Assembly: GCA_900466475.1 (NCBI GenBank)
Contig: UBMI01000014.1
Location: 186,001 to 250,000 of the forward strand
Length of the DNA stretch: 64,000 nucleotides
DNA from: Hyphomicrobiales bacterium
Lineage (GTDB): Bacteria > Pseudomonadota > Alphaproteobacteria > Rhizobiales > Rhizobiaceae
Reading direction: 5' to 3'
The position numbers and the translations under genes are program-made. Positions 25,557-34,795 of this stretch are shown here, one piece after another (positions within the stretch are counted from its first letter, which is position 1; every line of letters begins with the position of its first letter). The notes beneath the pieces were generated by a model that saw only the letters and a program-made list of their open reading frames with translations, was not told where the DNA came from and did no database searches.

Positions 25557-26603
25557 GTGATCAAAATATCTCTCGACCTCATGGGTGGCGACTTTGGTCC
25601 CCAGGTTGTCATCCCCGGCGCTGCCAAGGCGCTGGACAGGCATCCGGATATTTCCTTCGTCTTCTACGGTATCAAGGAACAGTGCGAGCCGGTTCTGGCG
25701 AAGTTTCCCAAGGTCAGGGAAAAGTCTGTCTTTCATGATTGCGAGCTCGCAGTCAGCATGGAAGAAAAGCCGAGCCAGGCGCTTCGCCGCGGACGTTATG
25801 TCTCCACCATGTGGCGCACCATCGAAGCGGTGAAGTCGGGCGAGGCCGATGTCGCCGTTTCCGCCGGCAACACCGGCGCACTTATGGCCATGGCCAAGTT
25901 TTGCCTGCGCACGATGGCCAATATCGAACGCCCGGCGATTGCCGCCATCTGGCCGACGGTGAAGGGCGAAAGCATCGTGCTCGATGTCGGCGCCACGATC
26001 GGCGCCGATTCGCAGCAACTTATGGATTTCGCTCTCATGGGCGGCGCCATGGCGCGCGCACTTTTCGAGCTTGAGCGCCCGACAGTCGGCCTGCTGAATG
26101 TCGGCGTCGAGGAAATCAAGGGCCAGGAAGAGGTCAAGGAGGCTGGTCGCCTGTTGCGCGAAGCCAATCTTGATTCGCTCGAATATTCCGGCTTCGTCGA
26201 AGGGGACGATCTCGGCAAGGGTACCGTCGATGTCGTGGTGGTGGAAGGCTTTTCCGGCAATATCGCGCTGAAAGCGGCCGAGGGCACCGCCCGGCAGATC
26301 GGCACCTATCTGCGTGCCGCCATGTCGCGCACGCTGCTTGCCCGCATCGGTTATCTCTTCGCCAAGAGCGCTTTCGACATGCTGCGCGAGAAGCTCGATC
26401 CGAGCAAGGTCAATGGCGGCGTATTTCTCGGCCTGAACGGCATCGTGATCAAAAGCCATGGCGGGGCGAATGCCGAAGGCATAGCCGCGGCCATCGAAGT
26501 CGGCTATGACATGGCCAAGAATGGCCTGACCCAGAAAATAGAAAACGATCTCAAAAAATATCATGCCAAGCGGCTGCCCCCGATAGGGCCTGAGGCCGCG
26601 TGA
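25557..26603 (+). CDS. plsX: phosphate acyltransferase PlsX
   Basis: Converts acyl-ACP to acyl-phosphate for phospholipid synthesis at the membrane surface. The N-terminus IKISLDLMGGDFGPQVVIPGAAKAL and the glycine-rich VSAGNTGALMAMAKFCLR and DVGATIGADSQQL segments are diagnostic. The start is a GTG at 25557 with CAGGGAC upstream, giving 348 residues; the in-frame TTG at 25509 would add a non-family extension. Twenty bases separate it from fabH, so plsX-fabH form an operon. Confidence 0.95.
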   Translation: MIKISLDLMGGDFGPQVVIPGAAKALDRHPDISFVFYGIKEQCEPVLAKFPKVREKSVFHDCELAVSMEEKPSQALRRGRYVSTMWRTIEAVKSGEADVAVSAGNTGALMAMAKFCLRTMANIERPAIAAIWPTVKGESIVLDVGATIGADSQQLMDFALMGGAMARALFELERPTVGLLNVGVEEIKGQEEVKEAGRLLREANLDSLEYSGFVEGDDLGKGTVDVVVVEGFSGNIALKAAEGTARQIGTYLRAAMSRTLLARIGYLFAKSAFDMLREKLDPSKVNGGVFLGLNGIVIKSHGGANAEGIAAAIEVGYDMAKNGLTQKIENDLKKYHAKRLPPIGPEAA

Positions 26604-26622
26604 GCGACGGGGTTCAAGCAAT

Positions 26623-27594
26623 ATGATCCGATCAGTGGTTCGTGGTTTCGGGGCAGCACTGCCGAAACGCGTGATGACCAACCGCGAAATGGAAGGTGTC
26701 GTCGACACGTCGGACGAGTGGATCGTCCAGCGTACCGGCATCCGGCAGCGTTACATTGCCGGCGATGACGAAACGACGTCGTCGCTCGGTGAAGCTGCAG
26801 CGCGGGCCGCGCTCGCAAATGGCGGGCTGACGCCTGATGATATCGATATGATCATCTGTGCCACCTCGACGCCCGACAACACTTTTCCGGCGACATCCGT
26901 CAACATCCAGAACCGTCTCGGAATGACGCATGGCTTCGCCTTCGACGTTCAGGCCGTCTGCACGGGCTTCGTCTATGCGGTGACGACGGCTGACGCCTAT
27001 ATTCGTGGCGGTCTTGCCAAGCGCGTGCTTGTCATCGGTGCCGAGACCTTCTCCCGCATCCTCGACTGGAATGACCGCACCACGTGCGTGCTTTTCGGCG
27101 ACGGCGCCGGCGCGATCGTGCTGGAAGCAGTCGAAGGCGAGGGGACGACGGCAGACCGCGGCGTCTTGACGGCGCATCTGCGTTCGGACGGTTCGCACAA
27201 GGACAAGCTTTACGTCGACGGCGGTCCGTCCTCGACGGGTACGGTCGGCAAGCTGCGCATGGAAGGCCGCGAGGTCTTCAAATATGCCGTGGGCATGATT
27301 ACCGACGTGATTCAGGCCGCTTTCGATTCAACCGGAACAACCTCCGAGGATCTCGACTGGCTGGTCCCCCACCAGGCCAATCGCCGCATCATCGACGGCT
27401 CGGCCAAGAAGCTGAACATTGCCCCGGAAAAGGTCGTCATTACCGTCGATCTGCATGGCAATACGTCTGCTGCCTCCATTCCGCTGGCACTTGCGACGGC
27501 TGCAGGCGACGGACGCATCAAGAAGGGCGACCTTGTGATGCTGGAGGCTATGGGCGGCGGCTTCACCTGGGGCGCGGTTTTGCTGCGCTGGTAG
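26623..27594 (+). CDS. fabH: beta-ketoacyl-ACP synthase III
   Basis: Starts fatty acid synthesis by condensing acetyl-CoA with malonyl-ACP. The catalytic triad is Cys113 (DVQAVCTGF), His250 (LVPHQANRR) and Asn280 (DLHGNTSAAS). 323 residues, standard. Co-transcribed with plsX; ihfA follows after about 106 bp, a conserved alphaproteobacterial order. Confidence 0.97.
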   Translation: MIRSVVRGFGAALPKRVMTNREMEGVVDTSDEWIVQRTGIRQRYIAGDDETTSSLGEAAARAALANGGLTPDDIDMIICATSTPDNTFPATSVNIQNRLGMTHGFAFDVQAVCTGFVYAVTTADAYIRGGLAKRVLVIGAETFSRILDWNDRTTCVLFGDGAGAIVLEAVEGEGTTADRGVLTAHLRSDGSHKDKLYVDGGPSSTGTVGKLRMEGREVFKYAVGMITDVIQAAFDSTGTTSEDLDWLVPHQANRRIIDGSAKKLNIAPEKVVITVDLHGNTSAASIPLALATAAGDGRIKKGDLVMLEAMGGGFTWGAVLLRW

Positions 27595-27700
27595 GCATAA
27601 ATCCTAAAAAACTGGCGGCGAACAAGAGCTTGACCGTGAGGCACAAGACAAATAATCTTCGTCCACTTTCACAAAATATTTTCTATTGGGCGGGGAAACC

Positions 27701-28039
27701 ATGACCGGAAAGACAGTTACGCGAGCAGACCTGGCGGAATCCGTTTTTCGGAAGGTCGGTCTCTCCCGGACAGAATCTGCTGAGCTTGTCGAAACGGTCA
27801 TCGATGAGATCTGCAACGCGATCGTGCGCGGCGAGACAGTCAAGCTTTCCTCTTTCGCAACCTTCCAGGTGCGCGACAAGAACGAGCGTATCGGCCGCAA
27901 TCCGAAGACCGGCGAGGAAGTTCCGATCTCCCCCCGTCGCGTCATGACCTTCAAGGCGTCGAATGTGCTTAAGACGCGCATTCTGAAGTCCCACGTTGCC
28001 CGGAAGGGCAAGACCAAGCCGCAAAATCCGGCTGCCTGA
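27701..28039 (+). CDS. ihfA: integration host factor subunit alpha
   Basis: DNA-bending nucleoid protein, subunit of IHF. It has the HU/IHF signature KLSSFATFQVRDKNERIGRNPKTGEEVPISPRRVMTFKAS with the DNA-intercalating proline arm (RNPKTGE). At 112 residues it includes the short basic C-terminal tail typical of rhizobial IhfA. The ATG at 27701 is favoured; GGCGGGGAAACC lies upstream. Confidence 0.95.
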   Translation: MTGKTVTRADLAESVFRKVGLSRTESAELVETVIDEICNAIVRGETVKLSSFATFQVRDKNERIGRNPKTGEEVPISPRRVMTFKASNVLKTRILKSHVARKGKTKPQNPAA

Positions 28040-28188
28040 TCATCTTTTTCCCGCCGAACGCAAAGGTTTTTTGCTGCGTCATGCCTCCGGCTGTGCGCAA
28101 CGCGAAGACGTGACTTGAATTCGCGGCTCCAAACCGTTGAAATATGATGAGTCGCCGTTTGGATCGATCCGCGAGGTCGCGTAGCAGT

Positions 28189-28731
28189 ATGACGTTGGAC
28201 AAGAGCCCGGATGCCTTTCGCACCATCAGCGAAGTTGCTGATGATCTCGACCTGCCGCAGCATGTGCTGCGCTTCTGGGAAACCCGCTTTCCGCAGATAA
28301 AGCCGATGAAGCGAGGCGGTGGACGGCGCTATTACCGGCCTGAGGATGTCGATCTTCTGAAAGGCATCCGCCATCTGCTCTATGACCACGGCTATACGAT
28401 CAAGGGTGTGCAGAAGCTCTTGAAAACCAACGGCAACAAGTTTGTCGTCGCGGTCGGCCATGGCGATCTCGCAAGCGTTGAAGCACTCTCTGCCAACGTG
28501 CACGATACGGTCGCAGGCGAACCGCGCGTCGCAATGGCGGAAGAGGATCAGATCGTTGGCCGCGCCAAGCCGCCGATCACGCGCCGCTTTTTCAACTTCG
28601 TCAGCGGCGACGATGATCAGCCGGAAATCTCGGTCGGCAAGTCCAGTGTCGGCAAGGAGGATCGTGCGCTTCTCCAGGAAGCGCTCTACGATCTCCTGGA
28701 ATGCAAGCGCCTGCTCGATCAGGTGCGTTAG
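28189..28731 (+). CDS. MerR-family transcriptional regulator
   Basis: A 180-residue regulator with an N-terminal MerR winged helix (TISEVADDLDLPQHVLRFWETRFPQIKPMKRGGGRRYYRPEDVDLLKGIRHLLYDHGYTIKGVQKLL) and a C-terminal segment of unknown fold without the cysteines of metal sensors. It is the MerR gene usually found after ihfA in alphaproteobacteria. The start is uncertain: ATG 28189 fits the family, while ATG 28144 and 28147 give 14-15 extra basic residues; none has a strong ribosome binding site. Convergent with the response regulator gene, five bases apart. Confidence 0.88.
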   Translation: MTLDKSPDAFRTISEVADDLDLPQHVLRFWETRFPQIKPMKRGGGRRYYRPEDVDLLKGIRHLLYDHGYTIKGVQKLLKTNGNKFVVAVGHGDLASVEALSANVHDTVAGEPRVAMAEEDQIVGRAKPPITRRFFNFVSGDDDQPEISVGKSSVGKEDRALLQEALYDLLECKRLLDQVR

Positions 28732-28736
28732 CGCGT

Positions 28737-29078
28737 TTAGGCCTCCATGCCTTTCAGCGCTCTCTCGAGATCGGAAAGCTGGAATGGTTTTCTGAGGATA
28801 GGCTGGCTTGAATTGCTGCCTTCCGGCGCGCTGCCATACCCTGTTGCAAAGACATAGGGCTTGCCGCGCGCCTCGAGCAGCTTTGCGACCGGCAGTGAAC
28901 TCTTTCCGGCCAAGGATACGTCGAGGATAGCCGCGTCGAATTCCTTGTTCTGAGCCGCATCGAGGGCCTGCTCCAGATCCGGAGCGCTGGCACTGATATG
29001 GTAGCCGAGATCCTCAAGCATCTCTTCGAGCAGCATGGCGATCAGCGCATCGTCTTCGACGATGAAAATGTCTTTCAT
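28737..29078 (-). CDS. single-domain response regulator
   Basis: A 113-residue receiver domain without an output domain. The acidic pocket is IVEDDAL, the phosphoacceptor Asp is in AAILDVSLAG, the Thr is in VFATGYG and the Lys in ILRKPFQ. Such proteins act as phosphate sinks, phosphorelay shuttles or partners by direct binding. The divergent neighbour is a hybrid histidine kinase, its likely partner. The ATG at 29078 has GGACGGA upstream; an in-frame GTG at 29090 is an alternative. Confidence 0.88.
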   Translation of the reverse strand: MKDIFIVEDDALIAMLLEEMLEDLGYHISASAPDLEQALDAAQNKEFDAAILDVSLAGKSSLPVAKLLEARGKPYVFATGYGSAPEGSNSSQPILRKPFQLSDLERALKGMEA

Positions 29079-29263
29079 GGTTCCGTCCACTCTCTGCCCG
29101 CACGGGCCTGTGGCAGGCCTGTCGGGTACATGGCTTATCTGCCCCGAGCAGGCTGCTCGTCAAGGTTGGATCGCGGTAGTGCGAAAAACGGCATATTGCC
29201 CGACCGGATTCGATATGCAAAAGCTGGAGGGCCGTTTTCGTAACGGAAGGACGAGGCTGGGAA

Positions 29264-30901
29264 ATGGATTTGTTGAGCGCCACGGACTGGCTGCGTCATA
29301 GGCCGGGTTTGACCTATCCGCTCGCTGTCGCCGCTGTTGCATTTACCTTCCTGCTGCGCACTGCTGCTGGCGACTATCTCTCCGGCTTTCCGTTTCTGAG
29401 CTTCTTGCCCGCCGTGCTGATCGCAAGTTTTATCGGCGGTGCCGGGCCGGGCGTGGTCGCCGCCATTCTGTCGGGCTTCCTCGTCCAGCAGTTCTTCGTC
29501 GAGCCGCACGATATCTTCTGGCCCGTCACGTTCATCCAGTGGCTCGGCCTTTCGACGTTCATTGCCAATGCACTCATCATTGTCGGACTGATGCAGGCGA
29601 TTGTCGTCTCGCACGGCCGGCAGTTGCGCCTGCGCGGAGAGCTGAACGATTTCAACAGGAAACTGGAAGAGACGGTCGCCCAGCGCACTGGCGAGCTCAA
29701 GCGCGAGATGGCGGAACATGCGAGCGCCCAGGCCCAGGTGCGCCAGTTGCAGAAAATGGAGACCATCGGCCAGCTGACCGGCGGCGTCGCTCATGACTTC
29801 AACAATATGCTGGCCATCATTATCGGCAGCCTCGATCTCGCCCAGCGACGGCTGAACGGTAAGGAGGATCCACGCCTTCTAAATTCGATCCAGAGCGCCA
29901 GGGACGGGGCGCAGCGCGCAGCGGTATTGACCGCGCGGCTGCTCGCCTTTTCACGCCAGCAGCCGCTGGCGCCGGAAACCATAGACCTAAACAAGCTTGT
30001 CGGCGGCATGTCGGAACTGTTGCGTCGGACGCTGGGCGAGCAGATCAGGATCGAAACGGTTCTGGCTGGTGGCTTGTGGCCGACCTTCGCCGATTTGAGC
30101 CAGCTTGAAAATGCCATCCTCAATCTCTCGGTCAATGCCCGCGACGCCATGCCCGACGGCGGGCATCTGACCATCGAGACGGCCAATACCGAACTGGACG
30201 ACCGTTATGCGCGCATGCACCAGGAGGTGGAGGCCGGCCAGTACGTGATGATCAGCATCACCGATACCGGTATCGGCATGTCGCCCGAGGTTCTGGAACG
30301 CGCCTTCGATCCTTTCTACACCACGAAAGGTGCCGGCAAGGGCACGGGTCTGGGCCTCAGCCAGGTCTATGGTTACGTCAAGCAGAGCAGGGGACACATC
30401 AAGATCTATTCGGAGATCGATCGCGGCACGACGGTGAAGATCTATCTCCCGCGCCGTGTCGGTTCCGGTGAGACACGGTTTTCGGCGCCGTCGATGATGC
30501 CGATCCCGCAAGGGAGCGTTGACGACACCATCCTTGTGGTCGAGGATGACCAGAGTGTGCGCGAGATGACGGCGGAAAGCCTGCGTGAACTCGGCTATAG
30601 TGTCCTGCAGGCCGCGAGCGGTCCGGAGGCGCTGGATGTGCTGCAGAATGAGCGGGTCGATCTCATCTTCACCGATATCGTCATGCCGCAGATGAACGGT
30701 CGCCAGCTTGCTGATGCCGTCACGGAGAAGTGGCCGGAAATCCGGATCCTCTACACGACCGGCTACACCCGCAATGCCATTGTTCATAATGGTGTGCTGG
30801 ACCACGGCGTCTCGCTGCTTGCCAAGCCCTTCAGCCTGGAACAGCTCGCCCACAAGGTCCGTGAAGTGCTGAACGGCAAGCCGTCCGCGGAACAGGCGTG
30901 A
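29264..30901 (+). CDS. hybrid sensor histidine kinase
   Basis: Membrane-bound hybrid kinase, 545 residues. Residues 15-115 hold about four membrane helices resembling the DUF4118 (KdpD-like) sensor module, with little periplasmic loop. A coiled coil (about 120-165) leads to the H-box GGVAHDFNN with His177, then the ATP-binding lid with NLSVNARDAMPDGG, DTGIGMS and GTGLGLS. A C-terminal receiver (about 422-535) has phosphoacceptor Asp471 in IFTDIVMPQMNG. The stimulus is unknown. The divergently encoded lone receiver may complete a relay. A hairpin spans the stop codon. Confidence 0.92.
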   Translation: MDLLSATDWLRHRPGLTYPLAVAAVAFTFLLRTAAGDYLSGFPFLSFLPAVLIASFIGGAGPGVVAAILSGFLVQQFFVEPHDIFWPVTFIQWLGLSTFIANALIIVGLMQAIVVSHGRQLRLRGELNDFNRKLEETVAQRTGELKREMAEHASAQAQVRQLQKMETIGQLTGGVAHDFNNMLAIIIGSLDLAQRRLNGKEDPRLLNSIQSARDGAQRAAVLTARLLAFSRQQPLAPETIDLNKLVGGMSELLRRTLGEQIRIETVLAGGLWPTFADLSQLENAILNLSVNARDAMPDGGHLTIETANTELDDRYARMHQEVEAGQYVMISITDTGIGMSPEVLERAFDPFYTTKGAGKGTGLGLSQVYGYVKQSRGHIKIYSEIDRGTTVKIYLPRRVGSGETRFSAPSMMPIPQGSVDDTILVVEDDQSVREMTAESLRELGYSVLQAASGPEALDVLQNERVDLIFTDIVMPQMNGRQLADAVTEKWPEIRILYTTGYTRNAIVHNGVLDHGVSLLAKPFSLEQLAHKVREVLNGKPSAEQA

Positions 30902-30923
30902 GGCCCGCGTAAAGCCTCACGCC
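30895..30923. terminator. hairpin over the kinase stop codon
   Basis: Ten-base-pair stem GGCGTGAGGC (30895-30904) and GCCTCACGCC (30914-30923) with a nine-base loop and no T-run. It includes the hybrid kinase stop codon and separates two convergent genes. Confidence 0.55.
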
Positions 30924-30933
30924 GTGCGGGAGC

Positions 30934-31254
30934 CTATTCCAGAACCTGGATAACGCGGTGTGTCTGCGGCTCGACGATTACGCGGCGCTCGTTGACGACG
31001 GTGTAGCCATAGCCGTCCACGTTGGGAACGGTATGAATCTCTACCGTGTCGGGAAGCGTCGTGCCGACGGCAATGTCGCCGTCATAGACGACGGAGGGAA
31101 CGCTCTGCTCCATGACATAGGTGCGGACTTCCCCTGGAAGCACGACGGTCGAACCGGTCGGCGCCGGATCGGTTACGATGACGCTGCTCTGCGCGAAGGC
31201 GGCGGAGCTTACGGTCAGCATGAGGGCGGCCGCGGCCAGCATGGTCTTGCGCAT
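30934..31254 (-). CDS. DUF1236-domain exported protein
   Basis: 106 residues with a Sec signal peptide (MRKTMLAAAALMLTVSSAAFA). The mature part is a DUF1236 domain: PGEVRTYVMEQSVPSVVYDGDIAVGTTLPDTVEIHTVP followed by YGYTVVNERRVIVEPQTHRVIQVLE. The family is common and often multi-copy in Rhizobiales; its function is unknown. GGAGAATATCC precedes the ATG. Confidence 0.88.
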   Translation of the reverse strand: MRKTMLAAAALMLTVSSAAFAQSSVIVTDPAPTGSTVVLPGEVRTYVMEQSVPSVVYDGDIAVGTTLPDTVEIHTVPNVDGYGYTVVNERRVIVEPQTHRVIQVLE

Positions 31255-31558
31255 GGATATTCTCCTTTTCCTACCCAGCCATCGAGAAAACGTCAGCCGT
31301 CCTTCATGGTTCCGCCGGTGGCTCTGCTACTCCGGGTCATTCTTGCCGGATGCCGTTGATTTCCTCTCGCTTTGCTGCGCCCGTGAAAGTGGAGCCCCTG
31401 CCGATTTTACCCGGCACACCTGTAGAAAAGTGTTGACCATTTGTTAACCATGAGCATCGTTTATTCCTAAAGAACGACATAGGGGTTGTTGATTCGGAAA
31501 TTCGCCGCGCTTTGTCCCTTCAGACAAAGATTAAAAATACGATAGCAACGGCCAGGAC
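31255..31558. other. 304-bp promoter region of the cellulose operon
   Basis: No gene seen. This divergent region must hold promoters for the DUF1236 gene and for bcsN. The right half is relatively AT-rich (31430-31550) and contains an inverted repeat CTTTGTC/GACAAAG at 31510-31529. Confidence 0.6.
31510..31529. promoter_or_regulatory. inverted repeat 30 bp before bcsN
   Basis: CTTTGTC (31510-31516), six-base spacer, GACAAAG (31523-31529). It could be an operator or a leader hairpin of the cellulose operon. Confidence 0.4.
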
Positions 31559-32542
31559 ATGCATTTTCCGAAGACGATATCGATGGCGGCTCTCGCGGCC
31601 ATGATAGCCGGCTGTACGTCGACAGGGGGAGTGCGTCAGCCTGTTGGGCCTGACAGTGTAGAGCCGGAAAAGGCGCTGGTCCTGCCGCCCCCCGGTGGTC
31701 CGTCGATCGTCAGCGTCGTCGAGCAAAAGCGTGGAAACGGTGTGGAGCAGACAATATCGCTCTTCACGTCCTCATCTGTTCAAGGCCAGAATTTCCTCAA
31801 AGTTCAGTTTCTTGGCGCGTCCGGGGCCAATCCCGGCGCCGGCAACGCTTCCTACAGGATGATCCGGGAAGGGGATATCGTGCGCGAGATGGCGCGATCG
31901 GTTCCCGGCGTCCCGATGGCGACCTCAGCCACGTTCCTGCAGAACAGCTACGGTCCCTTCGGTTATGCCTCTGGCCACAGCCGCGCAGGCGATACCTGTC
32001 TTTACGCCTGGCAGCAGGTCCGCTCCAGCCAGTCGGCGCACACACAGGCGCGCAACTTTGGGATGATCCAGATCCGCTTGCGCCTTTGCGATGCCCGGGC
32101 TAGCGAGCGCCAGCTCCTCGGCATTGTCTACGGTTACACCGTCACGGGCACTTTCGACGGCGATATCTGGAATCCCTATGGCGCTCCGCCGCCGGCCGAT
32201 CCGGCGCTCGGCCAGACCGGCGCGCCGATTTATCCTGACGAGGGCGGCTATCGTGCGACCACGATGCCGATCGGTTACGAACCTGCTCCGGCCGCAGTTC
32301 GCCAGACAAGGGCCGTGGCCGTGCGCCGCGTGCAGCCGCAACCGGCACCTGCTGCACCGGTCCTGCAGCCGCCTGTCGGCCCTCGCGTGCCGCTGCCGAA
32401 CGACGACACGCAGACGAATGCGATAGAGCCACCGGCAGAGGCGCCGGCGGCAGTCGAACAAACGGCAAGGCCGATCGGTGTGACCGTGCCTTCGCCTGAT
32501 TGCATTGGCGATGCGGCCATGACGGCCGCCTGCCGGAAATAG
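31559..32542 (+). CDS. bcsN: cellulose biosynthesis lipoprotein BcsN
   Basis: The 327-residue BcsN-type protein found first in rhizobial cellulose operons. A lipoprotein signal ends at IAGCTS. The middle (about residues 45-215) contains FLQNSYGPFGYASGHSRAGDTCLYAWQQV and IQIRLRLCDARASERQLLGIVYGYTVTG. A proline-rich linker follows and then a short end with two more cysteines (PDCIGDAAMTAACRK). Its exact role is unknown; the outer membrane or periplasmic face is likely. The ATG at 31559 sits very close to its AGGA, so ATG 31583 is possible but would shorten the signal peptide. Confidence 0.85.
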   Translation: MHFPKTISMAALAAMIAGCTSTGGVRQPVGPDSVEPEKALVLPPPGGPSIVSVVEQKRGNGVEQTISLFTSSSVQGQNFLKVQFLGASGANPGAGNASYRMIREGDIVREMARSVPGVPMATSATFLQNSYGPFGYASGHSRAGDTCLYAWQQVRSSQSAHTQARNFGMIQIRLRLCDARASERQLLGIVYGYTVTGTFDGDIWNPYGAPPPADPALGQTGAPIYPDEGGYRATTMPIGYEPAPAAVRQTRAVAVRRVQPQPAPAAPVLQPPVGPRVPLPNDDTQTNAIEPPAEAPAAVEQTARPIGVTVPSPDCIGDAAMTAACRK

Positions 32543-32596
32543 CAAATACGCCCAATGCGCCGAGCGCAGCGGTTGAGCCATTTCGAAGGAACGTTC

Positions 32597-34795
32597 ATGC
32601 GTAAGGCCGGCAGTGTTCTCATATGGGCTATGGTGTCGCTTTGCGTGATTGCTCTGATCACGCTGCCCGTCAATCTGCAGACCCAGCTCATCGCCAGCAT
32701 TACCGTCGTCACGGTCATGGCGCTCATCAAGGTGCTGAAGGGAGAGGGCACATGGCGTCTCGTGGCGCTCGCCTTCGGTACGGCCATCGTGCTGCGCTAT
32801 GTCTACTGGCGCACGACCAATACGCTGCCGCCGGTCAACCAGCTCGCAAACTTCATTCCCGGCCTGCTCCTCTATCTCGCTGAAATGTATAGCGTGATGA
32901 TGCTGGCGCTGTCGCTCTTCATTGTCGCCACCCCGCTGCCGCCGCGTCCCTCGCGCGCCGGCAAGCTCGAGCGTTTCCCCCATGTCGATGTCTTCGTGCC
33001 GTCCTACAACGAAGATGCCGGCCTGCTTGCCAATACGCTTGCCGCCGCAAAGGCGATGGATTATCCGGCCGACAAGCTGCATGTGTGGCTGCTGGATGAT
33101 GGCGGCACGCTACAGAAGCGCAATTCCGGCAAGCTGATCGAAGCGCAGACAGCCGCGGCCCGCCACGCCGAGCTCAAGCAGCTCTGCGTCGATCTTGACG
33201 TCAATTACCTCACGCGTGACCGTAACGAACACGCCAAGGCCGGCAACCTCAACAACGGCATGCAGCATTCAAGCGGCGAATTGATTGCCGTTTTCGACGC
33301 CGACCATGCGCCGGCGCGTGACTTCCTTCTGGAAACGGTCGGCTATTTCGACGACGACCCGAAGCTCTTCCTTGTCCAGACGCCGCACTTCTTCATCAAT
33401 CCGGATCCGCTGGAGCGCAACCTTCGGACCTTTGAAAAGATGCCGAGCGAGAACGAAATGTTCTACGGCATCATTCAGCGCGGTCTCGACAAGTGGAACG
33501 CCGCATTCTTCTGCGGCTCGGCAGCGGTGCTGAGCCGCCGCGCGCTGCAGTCCACCAACGGTTTCAGCGGCATCAGCATCACCGAAGATTGCGAGACCGC
33601 GCTTGCCCTGCACGGCTCCGGCTGGAACAGCCTCTATCTCGACAAGCCTTTGATCGCCGGGCTGCAGCCCGCCACCTTCGCAAGTTTCATCGGTCAGCGC
33701 AGCCGCTGGGCGCAAGGCATGATGCAGATCCTGCGCTTCCGCTTTCCGCTGCTTAAGCGCGGCCTCACGCTGCCGCAGCGCTTCTGCTACATGTCCTCAT
33801 CGTTGTTCTGGCTGTTCCCGTTTCCGCGCACGATCTTCCTGTTCGCGCCGCTCTTCTATCTCTTTTTCGATCTCGAGATCTTCACGGCCTCCGGCGGCGA
33901 GTTCCTGGCCTACACGCTCGCCTACATGATCGTGAACCTGATGATGCAGAACTACCTCTACGGGTCGTTCCGTTGGCCGTGGATTTCCGAACTCTATGAA
34001 TATGTGCAGACGGTTCACCTGTTGCCAGCTGTCGTCTCGGTCATGCTCAATCCGCGAAAGCCGACCTTCAAGGTCACCGCCAAGGACGAATCCATCGCCG
34101 TCAGCCGCTTGTCGGAAATCAGCAGGCCCTTTTTCGTCATCTTCGCGGTGCAGATCATCGCCGTCGCGATCACCATCTACAAGATCTATGCCGAACCCTA
34201 TAAGGCGGATGTCACGCTCGTCGTCGGCGGCTGGAATATCATCAATCTCATCCTTGCCGGCTGCGCGCTCGGCGTGGTCTCGGAGCGCGGGGAGAGGGCG
34301 TCCTCCCGCCGCGTGCGCGTCAATCGGCGCTGCGAATTCGGCGTCGGCGACCAGTGGTACACCGCCTCGATCGAGGACGTCTCTGTCCACGGCGCGCGCC
34401 TGCACATCTTCAGCAAGCATTTTGATGCGGTGCAGGTTGGAGCGCTCGGCGAGATCCGCTTCCGCCCCTATAGCGGCGCCGATCTCGAAACCTTGCCGCT
34501 CATCGTCCGCAACATCGAACCGTCTGGCGATATCACCAATGTCGGCTGCCAGTATCAACCGAAGAGCGCGTTGGACCATCGCCTCATCGCCGATCTGATC
34601 TTCGCCAATTCGGATCAATGGACGCAGTTCCAGGCCTCGCGCCGGCGTAATCCCGGCCTCATCAGAGGCACCATCTGGTTCCTCGGCCTCTCGCTCTATC
34701 AGACGAGCCGTGGCCTGGTTTATTTCTTCCGCAGCATGCGCCCGGAACGTGAGGAGCATCGACAGCAGCAGGCGGCAAAGGCGAACGCCGGATGA
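32597..34795 (+). CDS. bcsA: cellulose synthase catalytic subunit (UDP-forming)
   Basis: Inner membrane family 2 glycosyltransferase that polymerises glucose from UDP-glucose and pushes the chain through its own channel. Numbering from the ATG at 32597: Asp167-168 in WLLDDGG, Asp234 and Asp236 in FDADHAP, catalytic-base Asp331 in TEDCETAL and the QRSRW motif around 367-371. Membrane helices flank the catalytic loop. A C-terminal PilZ domain (RRVRVNRRCEF and IEDVSVHGARL) binds cyclic di-GMP, the activating signal. 732 residues. AAGGAACG precedes the ATG. The stop overlaps bcsB (ATGA). Confidence 0.97.
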   Translation: MRKAGSVLIWAMVSLCVIALITLPVNLQTQLIASITVVTVMALIKVLKGEGTWRLVALAFGTAIVLRYVYWRTTNTLPPVNQLANFIPGLLLYLAEMYSVMMLALSLFIVATPLPPRPSRAGKLERFPHVDVFVPSYNEDAGLLANTLAAAKAMDYPADKLHVWLLDDGGTLQKRNSGKLIEAQTAAARHAELKQLCVDLDVNYLTRDRNEHAKAGNLNNGMQHSSGELIAVFDADHAPARDFLLETVGYFDDDPKLFLVQTPHFFINPDPLERNLRTFEKMPSENEMFYGIIQRGLDKWNAAFFCGSAAVLSRRALQSTNGFSGISITEDCETALALHGSGWNSLYLDKPLIAGLQPATFASFIGQRSRWAQGMMQILRFRFPLLKRGLTLPQRFCYMSSSLFWLFPFPRTIFLFAPLFYLFFDLEIFTASGGEFLAYTLAYMIVNLMMQNYLYGSFRWPWISELYEYVQTVHLLPAVVSVMLNPRKPTFKVTAKDESIAVSRLSEISRPFFVIFAVQIIAVAITIYKIYAEPYKADVTLVVGGWNIINLILAGCALGVVSERGERASSRRVRVNRRCEFGVGDQWYTASIEDVSVHGARLHIFSKHFDAVQVGALGEIRFRPYSGADLETLPLIVRNIEPSGDITNVGCQYQPKSALDHRLIADLIFANSDQWTQFQASRRRNPGLIRGTIWFLGLSLYQTSRGLVYFFRSMRPEREEHRQQQAAKANAG

